A stretch of DNA of 64,000 bases from assembly GCF_013277415.1 (NCBI RefSeq), contig NZ_VMMX01000014.1, positions 1 through 64,000 of the forward strand, in the 5' to 3' direction. The first letter of the stretch is position 1, and every line of letters starts with the position of its first letter. Below, one piece after another: positions 1 through 8,946 of the stretch. The DNA comes from Streptococcus sp. 68. GTDB taxonomy: Bacteria > Bacillota > Bacilli > Lactobacillales > Streptococcaceae. The translations under genes and the position numbers were made by a program. The notes beneath the pieces are model-generated. The model was given only the letters and a program-made list of their open reading frames with translations, was not told the DNA's origin and searched no databases.

Positions 1-29
1 AGTTTGCTCTTTGATTTTCCTTGAGTATA
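1..29 (+). repeat. BOX element, boxC end (cut by window edge)
   Basis: The first bases match the last part of the boxC module seen complete at 8841-8872 and 34506-34533 (CTCTTTGATTTTC then TTGAGTAT). The rest of the element lies outside the window. Confidence 0.75.
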
Positions 30-101
30 AAACAAGCAAATTAGCAAGAACCCCATGACAAAATAATAATCTTGACACGGGTTATAGTTTCAAAAATAAT
101 T

Positions 102-1139
102 TCAATTTACCTGACTAGCAATCTGTAGGAGTGCCTTTTCAAAAAGGAAACCTTTTTCATAAAGACCTGTCTTAATCTGATAGTCTGTCTCAATCAAATA
201 GGAAATAGCTTGCTTCAAAAAGCTCAAGGAAAGTCCTCGCGAATCCCTCAGCGCAAATTTGATTTGATAGGGATTTGGATTACGTCCGAGAAAACTGCCT
301 AAACTACTTGCTATCTGCGATTCTGTTTGCCCAGACTCTGACAAAATTTTCACCTGAGTAAAAGTCCGAAATTGTCCCAGCATGACTGCAATCAGTTTGA
401 TTTCATCTTCCCCTTGCAAGGTCAAGTCTCTCACCAAATCGCGCGCCTGATCCATCTTTTTAGTCAGAATAAACTGAGTTAAGTCAAAGATATTGTCCTG
501 CAAGGTCTTAGGAATTGCCTCGACAATGTCCTTTTCCTCAATCACCCCATCTGATTTATAGGACTGTAAAAAGAGGAGATTTTTCTGAATTTCGCTAAAT
601 TGAAAACCCGACTTGATGAGGAGATTTTCAAAAGAATGATTGGTAAACTGCAGACCTTGTTTCTGGCTCCACTTTTGGAAATACTGGCGCAATTCTTGTT
701 CTTTGGCTTCTACTGCATCAAAGCCCCTGGCATCACGCTTAAGTAATTTGACTAACCGTCTTTTGCTGTCCAGCTTTCCTTCCGCAAAGATTAACAACTT
801 GGTTGTTGGTGAAGGATTATCAAGGTATTCCTCAAATGACTTGAGCTCATCACCTGTCAAAAAGCGCTTTTTAGCAGTCGTGATATCGACAAAATGGTCT
901 AGTATCACGATTTTCTCATCCGCAAAGAAAGGAAGGCTGACCAACTCCAGTTCTACATCTTTATAAACTACTTCTTTCATATCAAAGTAGGCAAAGTTGA
1001 GGTCAGCAGAATCATAGCCAATTTGTTTCAACACTTGACCCTTCATCACTTCAAACTGACCCTGGTCTGTCCCTGTAAAAAGGCTCAGGCTTGGTAAATT
1101 TGATAAAGTCAACTTCTGACTCTCTTCAATGGCTAGCAT
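102..1139 (-). CDS. holA: DNA polymerase III subunit delta
   Basis: This 345-residue protein is the clamp-loader delta subunit, which opens the beta sliding clamp and loads it on primed DNA together with delta' and tau/gamma. The length and overall character fit the HolA/YqeN family of Firmicutes, including the AAA+-like N-terminal half and the helical C-terminal collar region. The ATG at 1139 is preferred over an upstream ATG at 1187 because a ribosome-binding site (GGAGAG) sits just before it, and the longer start would overlap the end of pyrD. It lies 32 bases downstream of pyrD on the same strand and may be co-transcribed with it. The family assignment is by recognition of the sequence; no single catalytic motif proves it. 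Confidence 0.9.
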   Translation of the reverse strand: MLAIEESQKLTLSNLPSLSLFTGTDQGQFEVMKGQVLKQIGYDSADLNFAYFDMKEVVYKDVELELVSLPFFADEKIVILDHFVDITTAKKRFLTGDELKSFEEYLDNPSPTTKLLIFAEGKLDSKRRLVKLLKRDARGFDAVEAKEQELRQYFQKWSQKQGLQFTNHSFENLLIKSGFQFSEIQKNLLFLQSYKSDGVIEEKDIVEAIPKTLQDNIFDLTQFILTKKMDQARDLVRDLTLQGEDEIKLIAVMLGQFRTFTQVKILSESGQTESQIASSLGSFLGRNPNPYQIKFALRDSRGLSLSFLKQAISYLIETDYQIKTGLYEKGFLFEKALLQIASQVN

Positions 1140-1171
1140 CTTCTCTCCTTCCTTCTGACTTTTTAATTCAT

Positions 1172-2107
1172 TTAATCGATATAGCACAATTTCCCACGGA
1201 AATCTTCTAGGCTCTCGTACCCTTTTTCCGCCATGATTGCTTTCAGTTCATTGGTAATACGTTCGAAAGCACCGACGCCTTCTTTGTGAAGGGTGGTTCC
1301 CACCTGCACCATACTGGCTCCACAGAGGATATGTTCAAAGGCATCACGACCAGTCAACACGCCACCTGTTCCGATGATTTGAATCTCTGGATTCAAGCGC
1401 TGATAAAAAGCATGGACATTAGCAAGGGCTGTTGGTTTGATGTATTCTCCACCAATCCCACCAAAGCCATTCTTAGGACGAATCACGACTGATTCATCTT
1501 CTATATAAAGACCATTTCCAATAGAGTTGACACAATTGACAAACTTAAGAGGATACTTATTGAAAATAGCTGCCGCTTGGTCAAAGTGAACAATATCAAA
1601 ATATGGTGGCAATTTAATTCCAAGAGGTTTGGTGAAGTAGGCAAATACTTCTGTCAAAATCTGATCTGTTGTCTCAAAATCATAGGCAATCTGAGGTTTA
1701 CCTGGAACATTTGGACAGGAGAGGTTTAGCTCAGTCAGACCACGAAAATCACTCTCTTGGACTTTTTTCAAGATAGTATGGGTTTCCTCTGGAGACATGC
1801 CGACTAGAGATAGGAAGAAAGTTCGGTTTGGCTCTTTTTCCTGCAAATCCAAAAGATAATCCAAATAATAGTCTAAGCCATTATTCGGCAAGCCCATAGA
1901 GTTGATAGAACCAAGTGGAACATCTTGGTAACGTGGCTCAGGATTTCCCTGACGGAAGTCCAAGGTCGCTGTCTTTGTGACAAAGGTTCCTGCAACTGAG
2001 TTTTTAACCCCTTCTAGCTCCTCTATCGTCATACAAGCCACACCTGCTGCATTCATCAAGCAATTGTCAAACTCAAAACCAGCAATTTGTGTTTTCGTTG
2101 ATACCAT
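1172..2107 (-). CDS. pyrD: Dihydroorotate dehydrogenase A (class 1A, fumarate-dependent)
   Basis: It oxidises dihydroorotate to orotate in de novo pyrimidine synthesis, using FMN and fumarate as acceptor, as a soluble cytoplasmic homodimer. The 311-residue length and the [12 protein letters not shown] segment around residue 130, which carries the class 1A catalytic Cys, identify it; the GTGGV and GAS.VQVGT segments near the C-terminus are the FMN phosphate-binding region. An SD (GGAGGATC) precedes the ATG. It stands apart from pyrFE (46.5-47.9 kb), as usual for class 1A enzymes in lactic acid bacteria, and no PyrR-type leader is visible upstream, unlike pyrF. An extended -10 promoter lies at 2142-2152. 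Confidence 0.95.
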   Translation of the reverse strand: MVSTKTQIAGFEFDNCLMNAAGVACMTIEELEGVKNSVAGTFVTKTATLDFRQGNPEPRYQDVPLGSINSMGLPNNGLDYYLDYLLDLQEKEPNRTFFLSLVGMSPEETHTILKKVQESDFRGLTELNLSCPNVPGKPQIAYDFETTDQILTEVFAYFTKPLGIKLPPYFDIVHFDQAAAIFNKYPLKFVNCVNSIGNGLYIEDESVVIRPKNGFGGIGGEYIKPTALANVHAFYQRLNPEIQIIGTGGVLTGRDAFEHILCGASMVQVGTTLHKEGVGAFERITNELKAIMAEKGYESLEDFRGKLCYID

Positions 2108-2141
2108 GATTCTGATCCTCCGGATTCCTTTTATTGCTAAT

Positions 2142-2152
2142 ATTATACCACA
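2142..2152 (-). promoter_or_regulatory. Extended -10 promoter of pyrD-holA
   Basis: On the minus strand the sequence reads TGTGGTATAAT, a TGnTATAAT extended -10 (TATAAT at 2142-2147). No good -35 is visible 17 bases upstream. The predicted start of transcription lies about 30 bases before the pyrD ATG. Confidence 0.65.
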
Positions 2153-2159
2153 GTTTTAA

Positions 2160-2404
2160 TTCTAGGTTTACTAGATTCTATGGTTCTATCTATTTATTCG
2201 GAAAAGAAAGTCTAGTGCAGAAGTCATGCTATGGAAACAGCTAGTGTATTGGAAGTTTGAACAAGGCTTGGGTAACAGACTTTTGAATGAAGTCCAAGCA
2301 ACAAGGAGAAATCTCAACCTTTGTCATTTTTAAAGAAATACATGTAAATCTCTACTTTCGCAAAATAGATTTTCAAAACAGTATCCCAGTATAGTTAAAA
2401 ACTA
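2160..2404. other. Intergenic stretch, possible decayed coding fragment
   Basis: No intact gene is seen between metK and the pyrD promoter. On the plus strand about 2216-2332 reads as roughly 38 residues without a stop, with protein-like composition (it contains the stretch KFEQGLGNRLLNEVQ) but no start codon or SD. This could be the remains of a gene or transposase; I do not recognise it. Confidence 0.3.
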
Positions 2405-2431
2405 TAAAAAAGAGAGGAAGTTCCCCTCTTA
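2405..2431 (-). terminator. Terminator after metK
   Basis: The stem is AAGAGGGGAA/TTCCTCTC on the minus strand, followed by a run of six T. It starts 6 bases after the metK stop codon. Confidence 0.85.
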
Positions 2432-2436
2432 AGATT

Positions 2437-3627
2437 TTATTTGATTGCTTCTTTTAAAGCATCTACCTTATCCAAACGTTCCCATGGAAGGTCAATATCT
2501 GTACGTCCCATGTGTCCATAAGCTGCTGTTTGACGGTAGATTGGACGTTTAAGATCCAACATTTGGATAATTCCTGCAGGGCGAAGGTCAAAGATTTGAC
2601 GAGCCGCTTTTTCAAGCTTGCTTTCAGCTACTGTTCCTGTACCGAAAGTATCAATACGGACAGAAACAGGCTGGGCAACACCGATAGCATAAGCCAATTG
2701 CACTTCCGCTTTTTTAGCCAAACCTGCTGCAACGATATTCTTGGCAATATAACGAGCTGCATATGAGGCAGAACGGTCCACCTTAGTCGCATCCTTACCA
2801 GAGAAGGCACCACCACCGTGACGAGAGTAGCCACCATAAGTATCTACGATAATCTTACGACCAGTCAAACCTGAGTCCCCTTGAGGCCCACCGATTACAA
2901 AACGTCCAGTTGGATTGATGAAGAATTTTGTTTGCGCATCCAAGTAAGAGGCTGGAATAACCTCTTTGATAACCTTGCTAATGACATCATTGTGAATTTG
3001 TTCGTTGCTGACTTCTGGATCGTGCTGAGTTGAAATAACGACTGTGTCCACACGTACTGGACGGTCATTTTCATCATACTCAACTGTAACTTGTGATTTA
3101 GCATCTGGGCGAAGATAGCTGATTTCCCCAGACTTGCGAAGTTCTGCCAGACGACGAACCAATTTATGACTGAGTGAAATTGGCAATGGCATGAGCTCCT
3201 CTGTTTCATCCACAGCAAATCCAAACATGAGACCTTGGTCTCCAGCACCAATCAAGTCCAGCGGATCTTGATCTGCATTTCCACGAACCTCCAAGGCTTC
3301 GTTAACACCTTGAGCAATATCTGGTGACTGCTCAACAAGTGACGGATGAACTCCCACCGTCTCAGCAGAAAATCCATATTCTGTATTGGTATAGCCAATC
3401 TCTGCAATGGTATCACGAACCACACGATTAATATCCACATAGGCATTTGTAGAAATTTCACCAAAAACGTGGACGGAACCAGTATATACAGCTGTCTCAG
3501 CAGCAACGTGCGCCTCTGGATCCTTAGCTAAAATAGCATCCAAAATCGCATCTGAAATTTGGTCTGCAATCTTATCTGGATGCCCCTCAGATACAGATTC
3601 AGACGTGAATAATTTACGTTCTGACAT
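2437..3627 (-). CDS. metK: S-adenosylmethionine synthetase
   Basis: It makes S-adenosylmethionine from methionine and ATP, the methyl donor of the cell. At 396 residues it has family length and all signature segments: an N-terminal [15 protein letters not shown] near residue 117, and GGGAFSGKD near 272. The ATG is preceded by an unusual, very G-rich SD (GGGGGGAC) that is also the 3' strand of the SMK riboswitch stem, so ribosome access is predicted to depend on SAM. It is monocistronic: its own extended -10 promoter and a roughly 250-base leader lie upstream, and a terminator follows the stop codon. Confidence 0.98.
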   Translation of the reverse strand: MSERKLFTSESVSEGHPDKIADQISDAILDAILAKDPEAHVAAETAVYTGSVHVFGEISTNAYVDINRVVRDTIAEIGYTNTEYGFSAETVGVHPSLVEQSPDIAQGVNEALEVRGNADQDPLDLIGAGDQGLMFGFAVDETEELMPLPISLSHKLVRRLAELRKSGEISYLRPDAKSQVTVEYDENDRPVRVDTVVISTQHDPEVSNEQIHNDVISKVIKEVIPASYLDAQTKFFINPTGRFVIGGPQGDSGLTGRKIIVDTYGGYSRHGGGAFSGKDATKVDRSASYAARYIAKNIVAAGLAKKAEVQLAYAIGVAQPVSVRIDTFGTGTVAESKLEKAARQIFDLRPAGIIQMLDLKRPIYRQTAAYGHMGRTDIDLPWERLDKVDALKEAIK

Positions 3628-3633
3628 AAAAAT

Positions 3634-3874
3634 GTCCCCCCTTAAAAATAGTGTTATAGAGTTACAAAGTACTGATAGGTATTTTCATTTTCTAAGAGTT
3701 ACGACGCGAAAGAAATAAAAACGATACTTTTTTATTTCTGAAGCTAGTAAGGCGCATAGGGTGACCGACTTATAGCGACAACCGTAGAATGACGAGCGAC
3801 TACTTTGGAGCCGTCATTCTTTGCGAGTTGCGACTCGCAAGAAAAAATAGAAATACCTACCATCTTATCGGGAC
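3634..3874 (-). promoter_or_regulatory. SMK box (SAM-III) riboswitch of metK with long internal insert
   Basis: Read on the minus strand, GTCCC (3870-3874), then GATAAGATGG and GTAGGTATTT (3851-3860), then AAATACCTATC (3674-3684), CTTTGTAAC (3661-3669) and finally the SD GGGGGGAC (3634-3641). This order matches the known SMK aptamer: UCCCGAnARGAUGG, a P2/P3 stem, CUUUGUAAC, and an SD that pairs with the 5' UCCC when SAM binds, blocking translation. Between the two stem arms sits a segment of about 165 bases with three further hairpins (3711-3740, 3786-3820, 3821-3840). The match is by eye to the remembered consensus. Confidence 0.88.
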
Positions 3875-3888
3875 TATATAACTTTATC

Positions 3889-3897
3889 ATTATACCA
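3889..3897 (-). promoter_or_regulatory. metK promoter (extended -10)
   Basis: TGGTATAAT on the minus strand (TATAAT at 3889-3894) would start RNA near 3882, only a few bases before the first conserved strand of the SMK box. The -35 is poor. Confidence 0.65.
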
Positions 3898-3961
3898 TTT
3901 TTAATCGCAATTTGCAGTCTTTAATGTGGTATTTCGGTTTAGATAGTTCGTTCTCATAAAG

Positions 3962-3988
3962 CAAAAAGTTGGAGTTCAGTACTCCAAC
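3962..3988 (-). terminator. Terminator after the DEAD-box helicase gene
   Basis: GTTGGAGT/ACTCCAAC-type stem with a four-base loop region, followed by TTTTT on the minus strand, 9 bases after the stop codon. Confidence 0.85.
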
Positions 3989-3996
3989 AATTTCTA

Positions 3997-5340
3997 TTAA
4001 AATGTTTGGCGTTTAGCTTTACGCTCTGCACGACCGCGAGCGCGATTTTCAGCACGCTTGGTTTTGCGGCGCTTTTCATCAAACGCCCATTGAATTTTCT
4101 TCTTATAACCCGGTTTGACTTTTTTCTTTTTCTTTTTGACCAGACCAATCATTTCAATATCAAGTTTATCTTGTTTTTTCTCACGGTTGGCACGACGATC
4201 ACGGTCATAAGTATCTTGGAATTCTCCATCTTTTACCATCTTAGGAGTAAACTTGATTCCCAATTTCTCCAACTCACGGATATCCGAGTCATCACTTGGC
4301 TGATAAAGGGTAATAGCTGTACCTGGTAGGCCATTTCGTCCAGTACGACCAACACGGTGAACAAAGAAGGACAAATCTTGCGGAATGGCATCATTGATGA
4401 CATGGCTGACACCTTCAATGTCTATTCCACGCGCTGCCAAATCTGTTGCGACAATATACTCAAAATCCAGATTTTTCACCTGGTTCATGATACGTTTGCG
4501 CTCACGAGGGGCAATATCCCCATGGATTTTTGCCACCTTCAAGCCTTGAGCAGTCAGATATGAATGCAATTCATCAGCACGCGTTTTAGTGTTAACAAAA
4601 ATCATTGCCAAATACGGTTGCATCAACTGAGTTAACTGGTAAATTTGAGCATTCTTGTCACGTCCCTTAGTCGAAATCAACCAATTATCAATGGTATCAG
4701 AAATGACCGTTTTGGTCTTGATTTTCTCCATAACAGGATTTGACAAGTATTTTTTCAAGAATGGTTGCAGTTTTTGTGGGATAGTCGCTGAGAAGACCAT
4801 GAATTGCAAGTCTTTTGGAAGGCTTCCAGCAATCTTATCAACAGTTTCCAAGAATCCCATATCCAAGGTCATATCTGCCTCATCGACCACAAAGGTCTTA
4901 GCCTTGTGAATAGCTAGGTCACCAGACTTAACTAAGTCATAAATACGGCCAGGCGTTCCGATAACAATATGAGGCTGATTGCTTGCCAATTTCTCAATCT
5001 GGCGAGCCTTATCTGTACCACCCACATAATTAACCACACGAACTTCGACATCTGAGTGAGCTGCAATCTGACGCGCTGCTTGGTAAATTTGAGTAGCCAA
5101 CTCACGACTCGGTGCAGTAATCACTGCTTGTACACTATCGCTGGCTTCATCTAATTGCTGGAAAATCGGTAACAAGAAAGTATGAGTCTTACCTGAACCT
5201 GTTTTTGATTCTCCAACCAAATCTCGTCCTGCCAAAACAATGGGAATCAACTTATCTTGTACCTCTGTTGGAGTTGTAAATTTCAACTCCTGCAAGGCTT
5301 CTCTAATATAGTTTTTAAATTGAAATTTCGTAAATGACAT
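3997..5340 (-). CDS. DEAD-box ATP-dependent RNA helicase
   Basis: An RNA-remodelling helicase of the CshA/CshB type that acts on ribosome assembly or mRNA decay. The motifs are in order: the Q motif near the N-terminus, SKTGSGKT (Walker A) near 45, PSREL (Ia), GTPGR (Ib), VDEAD (motif II) near 151, SAT (III) near 183, then in domain 2 ATDLAARGID (V) and HRVGRTGR (VI). The last ~90 residues are very basic (KKKKKKVK and an RRKTKRAENRARGRAERKAKR-like tail), typical for RNA-binding extensions. At 447 residues it is closest in form to CshB; I do not assign the symbol. It is flanked by terminators and is probably monocistronic. Confidence 0.92.
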   Translation of the reverse strand: MSFTKFQFKNYIREALQELKFTTPTEVQDKLIPIVLAGRDLVGESKTGSGKTHTFLLPIFQQLDEASDSVQAVITAPSRELATQIYQAARQIAAHSDVEVRVVNYVGGTDKARQIEKLASNQPHIVIGTPGRIYDLVKSGDLAIHKAKTFVVDEADMTLDMGFLETVDKIAGSLPKDLQFMVFSATIPQKLQPFLKKYLSNPVMEKIKTKTVISDTIDNWLISTKGRDKNAQIYQLTQLMQPYLAMIFVNTKTRADELHSYLTAQGLKVAKIHGDIAPRERKRIMNQVKNLDFEYIVATDLAARGIDIEGVSHVINDAIPQDLSFFVHRVGRTGRNGLPGTAITLYQPSDDSDIRELEKLGIKFTPKMVKDGEFQDTYDRDRRANREKKQDKLDIEMIGLVKKKKKKVKPGYKKKIQWAFDEKRRKTKRAENRARGRAERKAKRQTF

Positions 5341-5439
5341 AATATCCTCGATTCTATCTATCCTATCAATTATACCACATTTTATTCCATTTCAGTAGCC
5401 TCACTTATTTAGGCTATTTCCAGTAGCTTCTCTAGTCAG

Positions 5440-5473
5440 AAAAAGGCTGGAACTTCATGATTCCAACCTCTTT
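5440..5473 (-). terminator. Terminator after the phosphatase-family gene
   Basis: AGGTTGGAA/TTCCAGCCT stem followed by TTTTT on the minus strand. It shares the GAGGTTGGAA arm with the hairpin at 6315-6340 on the other side of the same gene. Confidence 0.85.
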
Positions 5474-5480
5474 TCAGTCA

Positions 5481-6296
5481 TTATTTCCAGTTTAAAATAG
5501 CATTCAAGCCATAGTGATCACTAACTTGCGGACTCTTGTTACCATCAAATACGACATGTAATTTTTCCACCTCTAACTCTTTGGTAGTAAAAACATAGTC
5601 GATTCGAAGGGGTTCTGTGTTCCCCTTCCAGCCATCAATTTCTGGTGGAACAGTATAGCTACCACTTTTCTCTTGAGCAACTTCAAATGCGTCTTGTAAG
5701 CCTAATGGACTAGCTAAAATAGCTTGGTAACCTTCCTGACCAGCCGGATTGTTGAAATCTCCAGCTAGCAAAAGCGGCTTGTTCAATTCTTTCAAGACAG
5801 CCTCAAATCGTGCCCATTCTTCTTGGAAACCTTTATCCCACCAAGAAAGGTGGACACTGGCAACTGCAAGTTCCTTACCATCAACTACAGTTTCAGCCAA
5901 GGCAACACGGCGTGTATGATAGTCTGTTGGATCATCCACATCTGAAACTAAAATTTCTCTGGCTTCAATAGGTGTTTTAGACAAGATAGCTACACCTTCA
6001 TGGTAGCGGTCATAACCGATATGGTTATAGGCCCAAGTCCAGTAGTAATCTTTTCCTTGCTCAGACAACTTTTCAACCAAAAGTCTAACATAGTGGTCTT
6101 GGTGAATAGGTTCAGCAGCTGGCAAAGCTTGATAAAGGTCATTAACCTCCACCTCTAGCGAAGTAATATCCTGATTGATTTCTTGGAAACATATCAAATC
6201 ATAGTCTTTATCAAGAATATCTTCAAGCAAGAGCTGGAATTTTTCCTCAGCTTCTTTTTCCATCCAGCTATGAGTATTGAGTGTTAAAAATTTCAT
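5481..6296 (-). CDS. Endonuclease/exonuclease/phosphatase-family hydrolase
   Basis: A metal-dependent phosphodiesterase or phosphatase of the DNase I/sphingomyelinase fold. The 271 residues show TLNTHSW at the start, CFQEIN (metal-binding Glu), SVHLSWWD, LLAGDFNNPAG and the terminal SDHYGL (catalytic Asp-His), the usual motif order. No signal peptide is visible, so it is probably cytosolic. Its substrate cannot be read from the sequence. It follows ptsG by 51 bases but a hairpin (6315-6340) separates them, so read-through from ptsG is possible but reduced. Confidence 0.85.
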   Translation of the reverse strand: MKFLTLNTHSWMEKEAEEKFQLLLEDILDKDYDLICFQEINQDITSLEVEVNDLYQALPAAEPIHQDHYVRLLVEKLSEQGKDYYWTWAYNHIGYDRYHEGVAILSKTPIEAREILVSDVDDPTDYHTRRVALAETVVDGKELAVASVHLSWWDKGFQEEWARFEAVLKELNKPLLLAGDFNNPAGQEGYQAILASPLGLQDAFEVAQEKSGSYTVPPEIDGWKGNTEPLRIDYVFTTKELEVEKLHVVFDGNKSPQVSDHYGLNAILNWK

Positions 6297-6310
6297 TCTT
6301 TTCTCCCAAA

Positions 6311-6340
6311 ATAAGAGGTTGGAATACAGCTTCCAACCTC
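6311..6340 (-). terminator. Hairpin between ptsG and the phosphatase-family gene
   Basis: A perfect ten-base stem GAGGTTGGAA/TTCCAACCTC at 6315-6340, followed on the minus strand by TTATTTT. The T-tract is weak, so this may be a partial terminator. Confidence 0.7.
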
Positions 6341-6347
6341 AAGTATA

Positions 6348-8528
6348 TTACAATTCTACTTTAGCAACTGCTGTTTTAGCTGCAAGAGAACCTGTTTGTT
6401 CTAATTTAACTGATTTAATTGCATCACCATTTGTGAAGACAACTACTGTAGAAGTTTCACGACCTGCTGCACGGATAGCATCCAAGTCAGCTGTGACAAG
6501 AAGATCACCTGCTGCAACTTTTTGTCCTTCAGCTACATGAACAGTAAATGGTTTACCTTCAAGACTTACTGTGTCCAAACCAATGTGAACAAGTACTTCA
6601 AGACCTGCTTCAGTCACAAGACCAAGAGCATGTTTTGTAGGGAAGATGCTTGATACAGTACCTGAAACTGGAGATACAATGTTTCCATTTGCAGGTTCTA
6701 CAGCAAATCCGTCACCCATCATTTTTTGAGCAAATACTGGATCTTTTACTTGTTCCAAAGCAACAACTTGACCGTCAGCTACTGAGTAAACTTCCTCTGT
6801 TACACCTTTGTAGTGTACAGTGTTTTGTTGTGCTTCTGTCATTTGACTTGGAAGAGTTTCAGGAATGATTTCACCTGAATCAAGGATATCTTGGATATCA
6901 GATTTCAATACGTCTGCTTTTGGACCGTAGATAGCTTGAACTCCTTGTCCTTTCATGACAAGACCCATAGCTCCTTCTGCTTTCCATTGTTCTGCATTAC
7001 CGACTTTGTCAGCATCTTTTACAGTTACACGAAGACGAGTCATACATGCGTCTACATCAACGATGTTTGCACGTCCACCAAGAAGGTTGATAATATTTAC
7101 AGCTTGAGAACCTGCTGCAACTTTCACTTCGCTGCTAGATTCTTCTGAACCTTCAGCAGTTTCGTAGTTTCCGTTACGTCCTGGAGTTGCGTAGTTGAAT
7201 TTTTGAATCATGAAGTTTGCGATAAAGTACATGATTACAGCAAAGAGAACAGTTACCCAGATAAAGTTAACGATATCCATACCAATACCAGCATTAATTG
7301 CTAGTGGTGTACGAGTCAAGAACTCGATTGAACCGAATGAGTGGACACGTAGGTTTACTACGTCAGCCATAGCGAAGGCAGCACCTTGAACAAGTGAGTA
7401 AACAAGATACATAGGTGTTGCTACAAACATGAACATGTATTCGATTGGTTCAGTAACCCCTGTCAAGAATGTTGCAAGAGCTGTCGCAATCATCATACCT
7501 TTATATTGATGTTTCTTATCAGCATCGACATTACGGTAGATAGCCACGATCACACCCATCAAGATACCGAATGAACCGATCATTTGTCCAACTTTGAAAC
7601 GAGCTGGGTGAACAGTATCTAACAATTGTTGGTAATGACTTGCATCTGTACCTTTAAGGTTAACAAGGTCTGTTACCCATGCAAGCCATAGTGGGTCTTG
7701 ACCAAATACTTGAGTACCTTTAGCTGCACCAGTTAAAATGTCATAAGTACCACCAAGAGCTGTATAGTTCATTGGGATAGTCAACATGTGGTGAAGACCA
7801 AATGGCAAGAGCAAGCGTTCCAAAGTACCATACAAGAATGGTGCAAGGATTGGTGCAGTTTCTTGTGAGTTGGCAATCCAGATACCAAAGCTATTGATAC
7901 CTGTTTGAACTACTGGCCAGAAAGCAGCAAGTAGAATTGCAGCGATTGCTGAACGAAGAATAACTACAAATGGTACGAAACGTTTTCCGTTGAAGAATGA
8001 AAGTGCATCAGGAAGTTTACGGAAGTTGTAGTATTTGTTGTAAGCAGTTGCCCCTACAAAACCTGAGATAATCCCTACGAATACACCCATGTTCAAGGCT
8101 GGAGCTTCAAGAACACTGATAAAGTAATCAGCAACTTTGATTGAACCACCAAAGAAAGTAGTTACCATAGCATCTGGATTTTTCAACATATCGCCTGATA
8201 CACCAAAGATTGTACCAGTGATACGGTTAATCAAGATGAAGGCAAGACCTGCCGCAAACGCACCACCAGCACGTTCTTTAGCCCAGCTTCCTCCAATGGC
8301 TAGGGCAAACAAAATGTGAAGGTTACCGATAACTCCCCAACCGATTTGCTCTAGGACACCACCAGTAATAACGAGTGGAGCAAAGTTAGGGTTAATCATC
8401 ACGATAGACTTACCGATTGAAATCATCAAACCAGCAGCCGGCATAACCGCGATAACCACCATCAAAGCCTTACCGAATTTTTGCCAAAATTCGAAAGACA
8501 AGACATTTTTGAATGTATCTTTCATCAT
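6348..8528 (-). CDS. ptsG: PTS glucose-family transporter, EIICBA
   Basis: It imports and phosphorylates glucose or a related sugar, taking phosphate from HPr. The 726 residues hold all three modules in the order IIC (about 10-440, many hydrophobic segments, with the GVTEPIEYMFMF signature), IIB (about 475-550, active-site Cys in DVDACMTRLR) and IIA (about 590-715, active-site His in VLVHIGLDTV). The first of two adjacent ATG codons is taken because it is 6-7 bases after GGAG. A strong promoter with a perfect palindrome just downstream of the -10 lies at 8554-8621, so repression by CcpA or a LacI-type protein is likely. Exact sugar preference is inferred from the family. Confidence 0.93.
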   Translation of the reverse strand: MMKDTFKNVLSFEFWQKFGKALMVVIAVMPAAGLMISIGKSIVMINPNFAPLVITGGVLEQIGWGVIGNLHILFALAIGGSWAKERAGGAFAAGLAFILINRITGTIFGVSGDMLKNPDAMVTTFFGGSIKVADYFISVLEAPALNMGVFVGIISGFVGATAYNKYYNFRKLPDALSFFNGKRFVPFVVILRSAIAAILLAAFWPVVQTGINSFGIWIANSQETAPILAPFLYGTLERLLLPFGLHHMLTIPMNYTALGGTYDILTGAAKGTQVFGQDPLWLAWVTDLVNLKGTDASHYQQLLDTVHPARFKVGQMIGSFGILMGVIVAIYRNVDADKKHQYKGMMIATALATFLTGVTEPIEYMFMFVATPMYLVYSLVQGAAFAMADVVNLRVHSFGSIEFLTRTPLAINAGIGMDIVNFIWVTVLFAVIMYFIANFMIQKFNYATPGRNGNYETAEGSEESSSEVKVAAGSQAVNIINLLGGRANIVDVDACMTRLRVTVKDADKVGNAEQWKAEGAMGLVMKGQGVQAIYGPKADVLKSDIQDILDSGEIIPETLPSQMTEAQQNTVHYKGVTEEVYSVADGQVVALEQVKDPVFAQKMMGDGFAVEPANGNIVSPVSGTVSSIFPTKHALGLVTEAGLEVLVHIGLDTVSLEGKPFTVHVAEGQKVAAGDLLVTADLDAIRAAGRETSTVVVFTNGDAIKSVKLEQTGSLAAKTAVAKVEL

Positions 8529-8553
8529 TCAAATCTCCTTTATTTTTATTTAG

Positions 8554-8621
8554 GCAAACGTTTTACGAAAACGTTTGCACCTTTTATGATTTAATTATAC
8601 CACTTTAATTTTTTTTGTAAA
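8554..8621 (-). promoter_or_regulatory. ptsG promoter and palindromic operator
   Basis: On the minus strand: -35 TTTACA (8616-8621), 16 bases, -10 TGGTATAAT (TATAAT 8594-8599), then a perfect inverted repeat with 11-base arms GCAAACGTTTT around three bases (8554-8578). The arms contain AAACG half-sites as in cre or other LacI-family operators, placed to block transcript start or early elongation. Confidence 0.8.
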
Positions 8622-8720
8622 GGCTTTTATTCAAAAAAATACTCTTTTTTCAAAAAAATTTCTAGTGCCAAATTTCAAGTTCAAGTTAGCAATCAAGAAG
8701 TCTTCTCTGAGCGACTTCTT

Positions 8721-8872
8721 TATACTCTTCGAAAATCTCTTCAAACCACGTCAGCGTCGCCTTACCGTATATATGTGACTGACTTCGTCAGTCTTATCTA
8801 TAACCTCAAAACAGTATTTTGAGCATCCTATGGCTAGCTACCTAGTTTGCTCTTTGATTTCCATTGAGTATT
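8721..8872 (+). repeat. BOX element, A-B-C
   Basis: It runs from TATACTCTTCGAAAATCTC (boxA) through GACTGACTTCGTCAGTC and AACAGTATTTTGAGC (boxB) to CTTTGATTTCCATTGAGTAT (boxC). It lies between ptsG and ftsX, is non-coding, and can fold into a long hairpin. BOX is an established pneumococcal repeat family. Confidence 0.93.
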
Positions 8873-8901
8873 AGAAGTCCCTTTTCTAAAATTTTTGTAG
8901 C

Positions 8902-8925
8902 AAAAAAGGAGATTTTACAACCTCC
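8902..8925 (-). terminator. Terminator after ftsX
   Basis: GGAGG/CTCC stem with an A/T-rich loop followed by TTTTTT on the minus strand, about 20 bases after the ftsX stop. Confidence 0.75.
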
Positions 8926-8946
8926 TCATAAAAATAATTATTTTAC

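Noticed and set aside
3627..3874. metK leader considered as a mobile MITE-like element because of its near-inverted ends
   Set aside because: The inverted ends coincide with the conserved stem of the SMK aptamer, which explains them better; only the inner 165 bases remain open.
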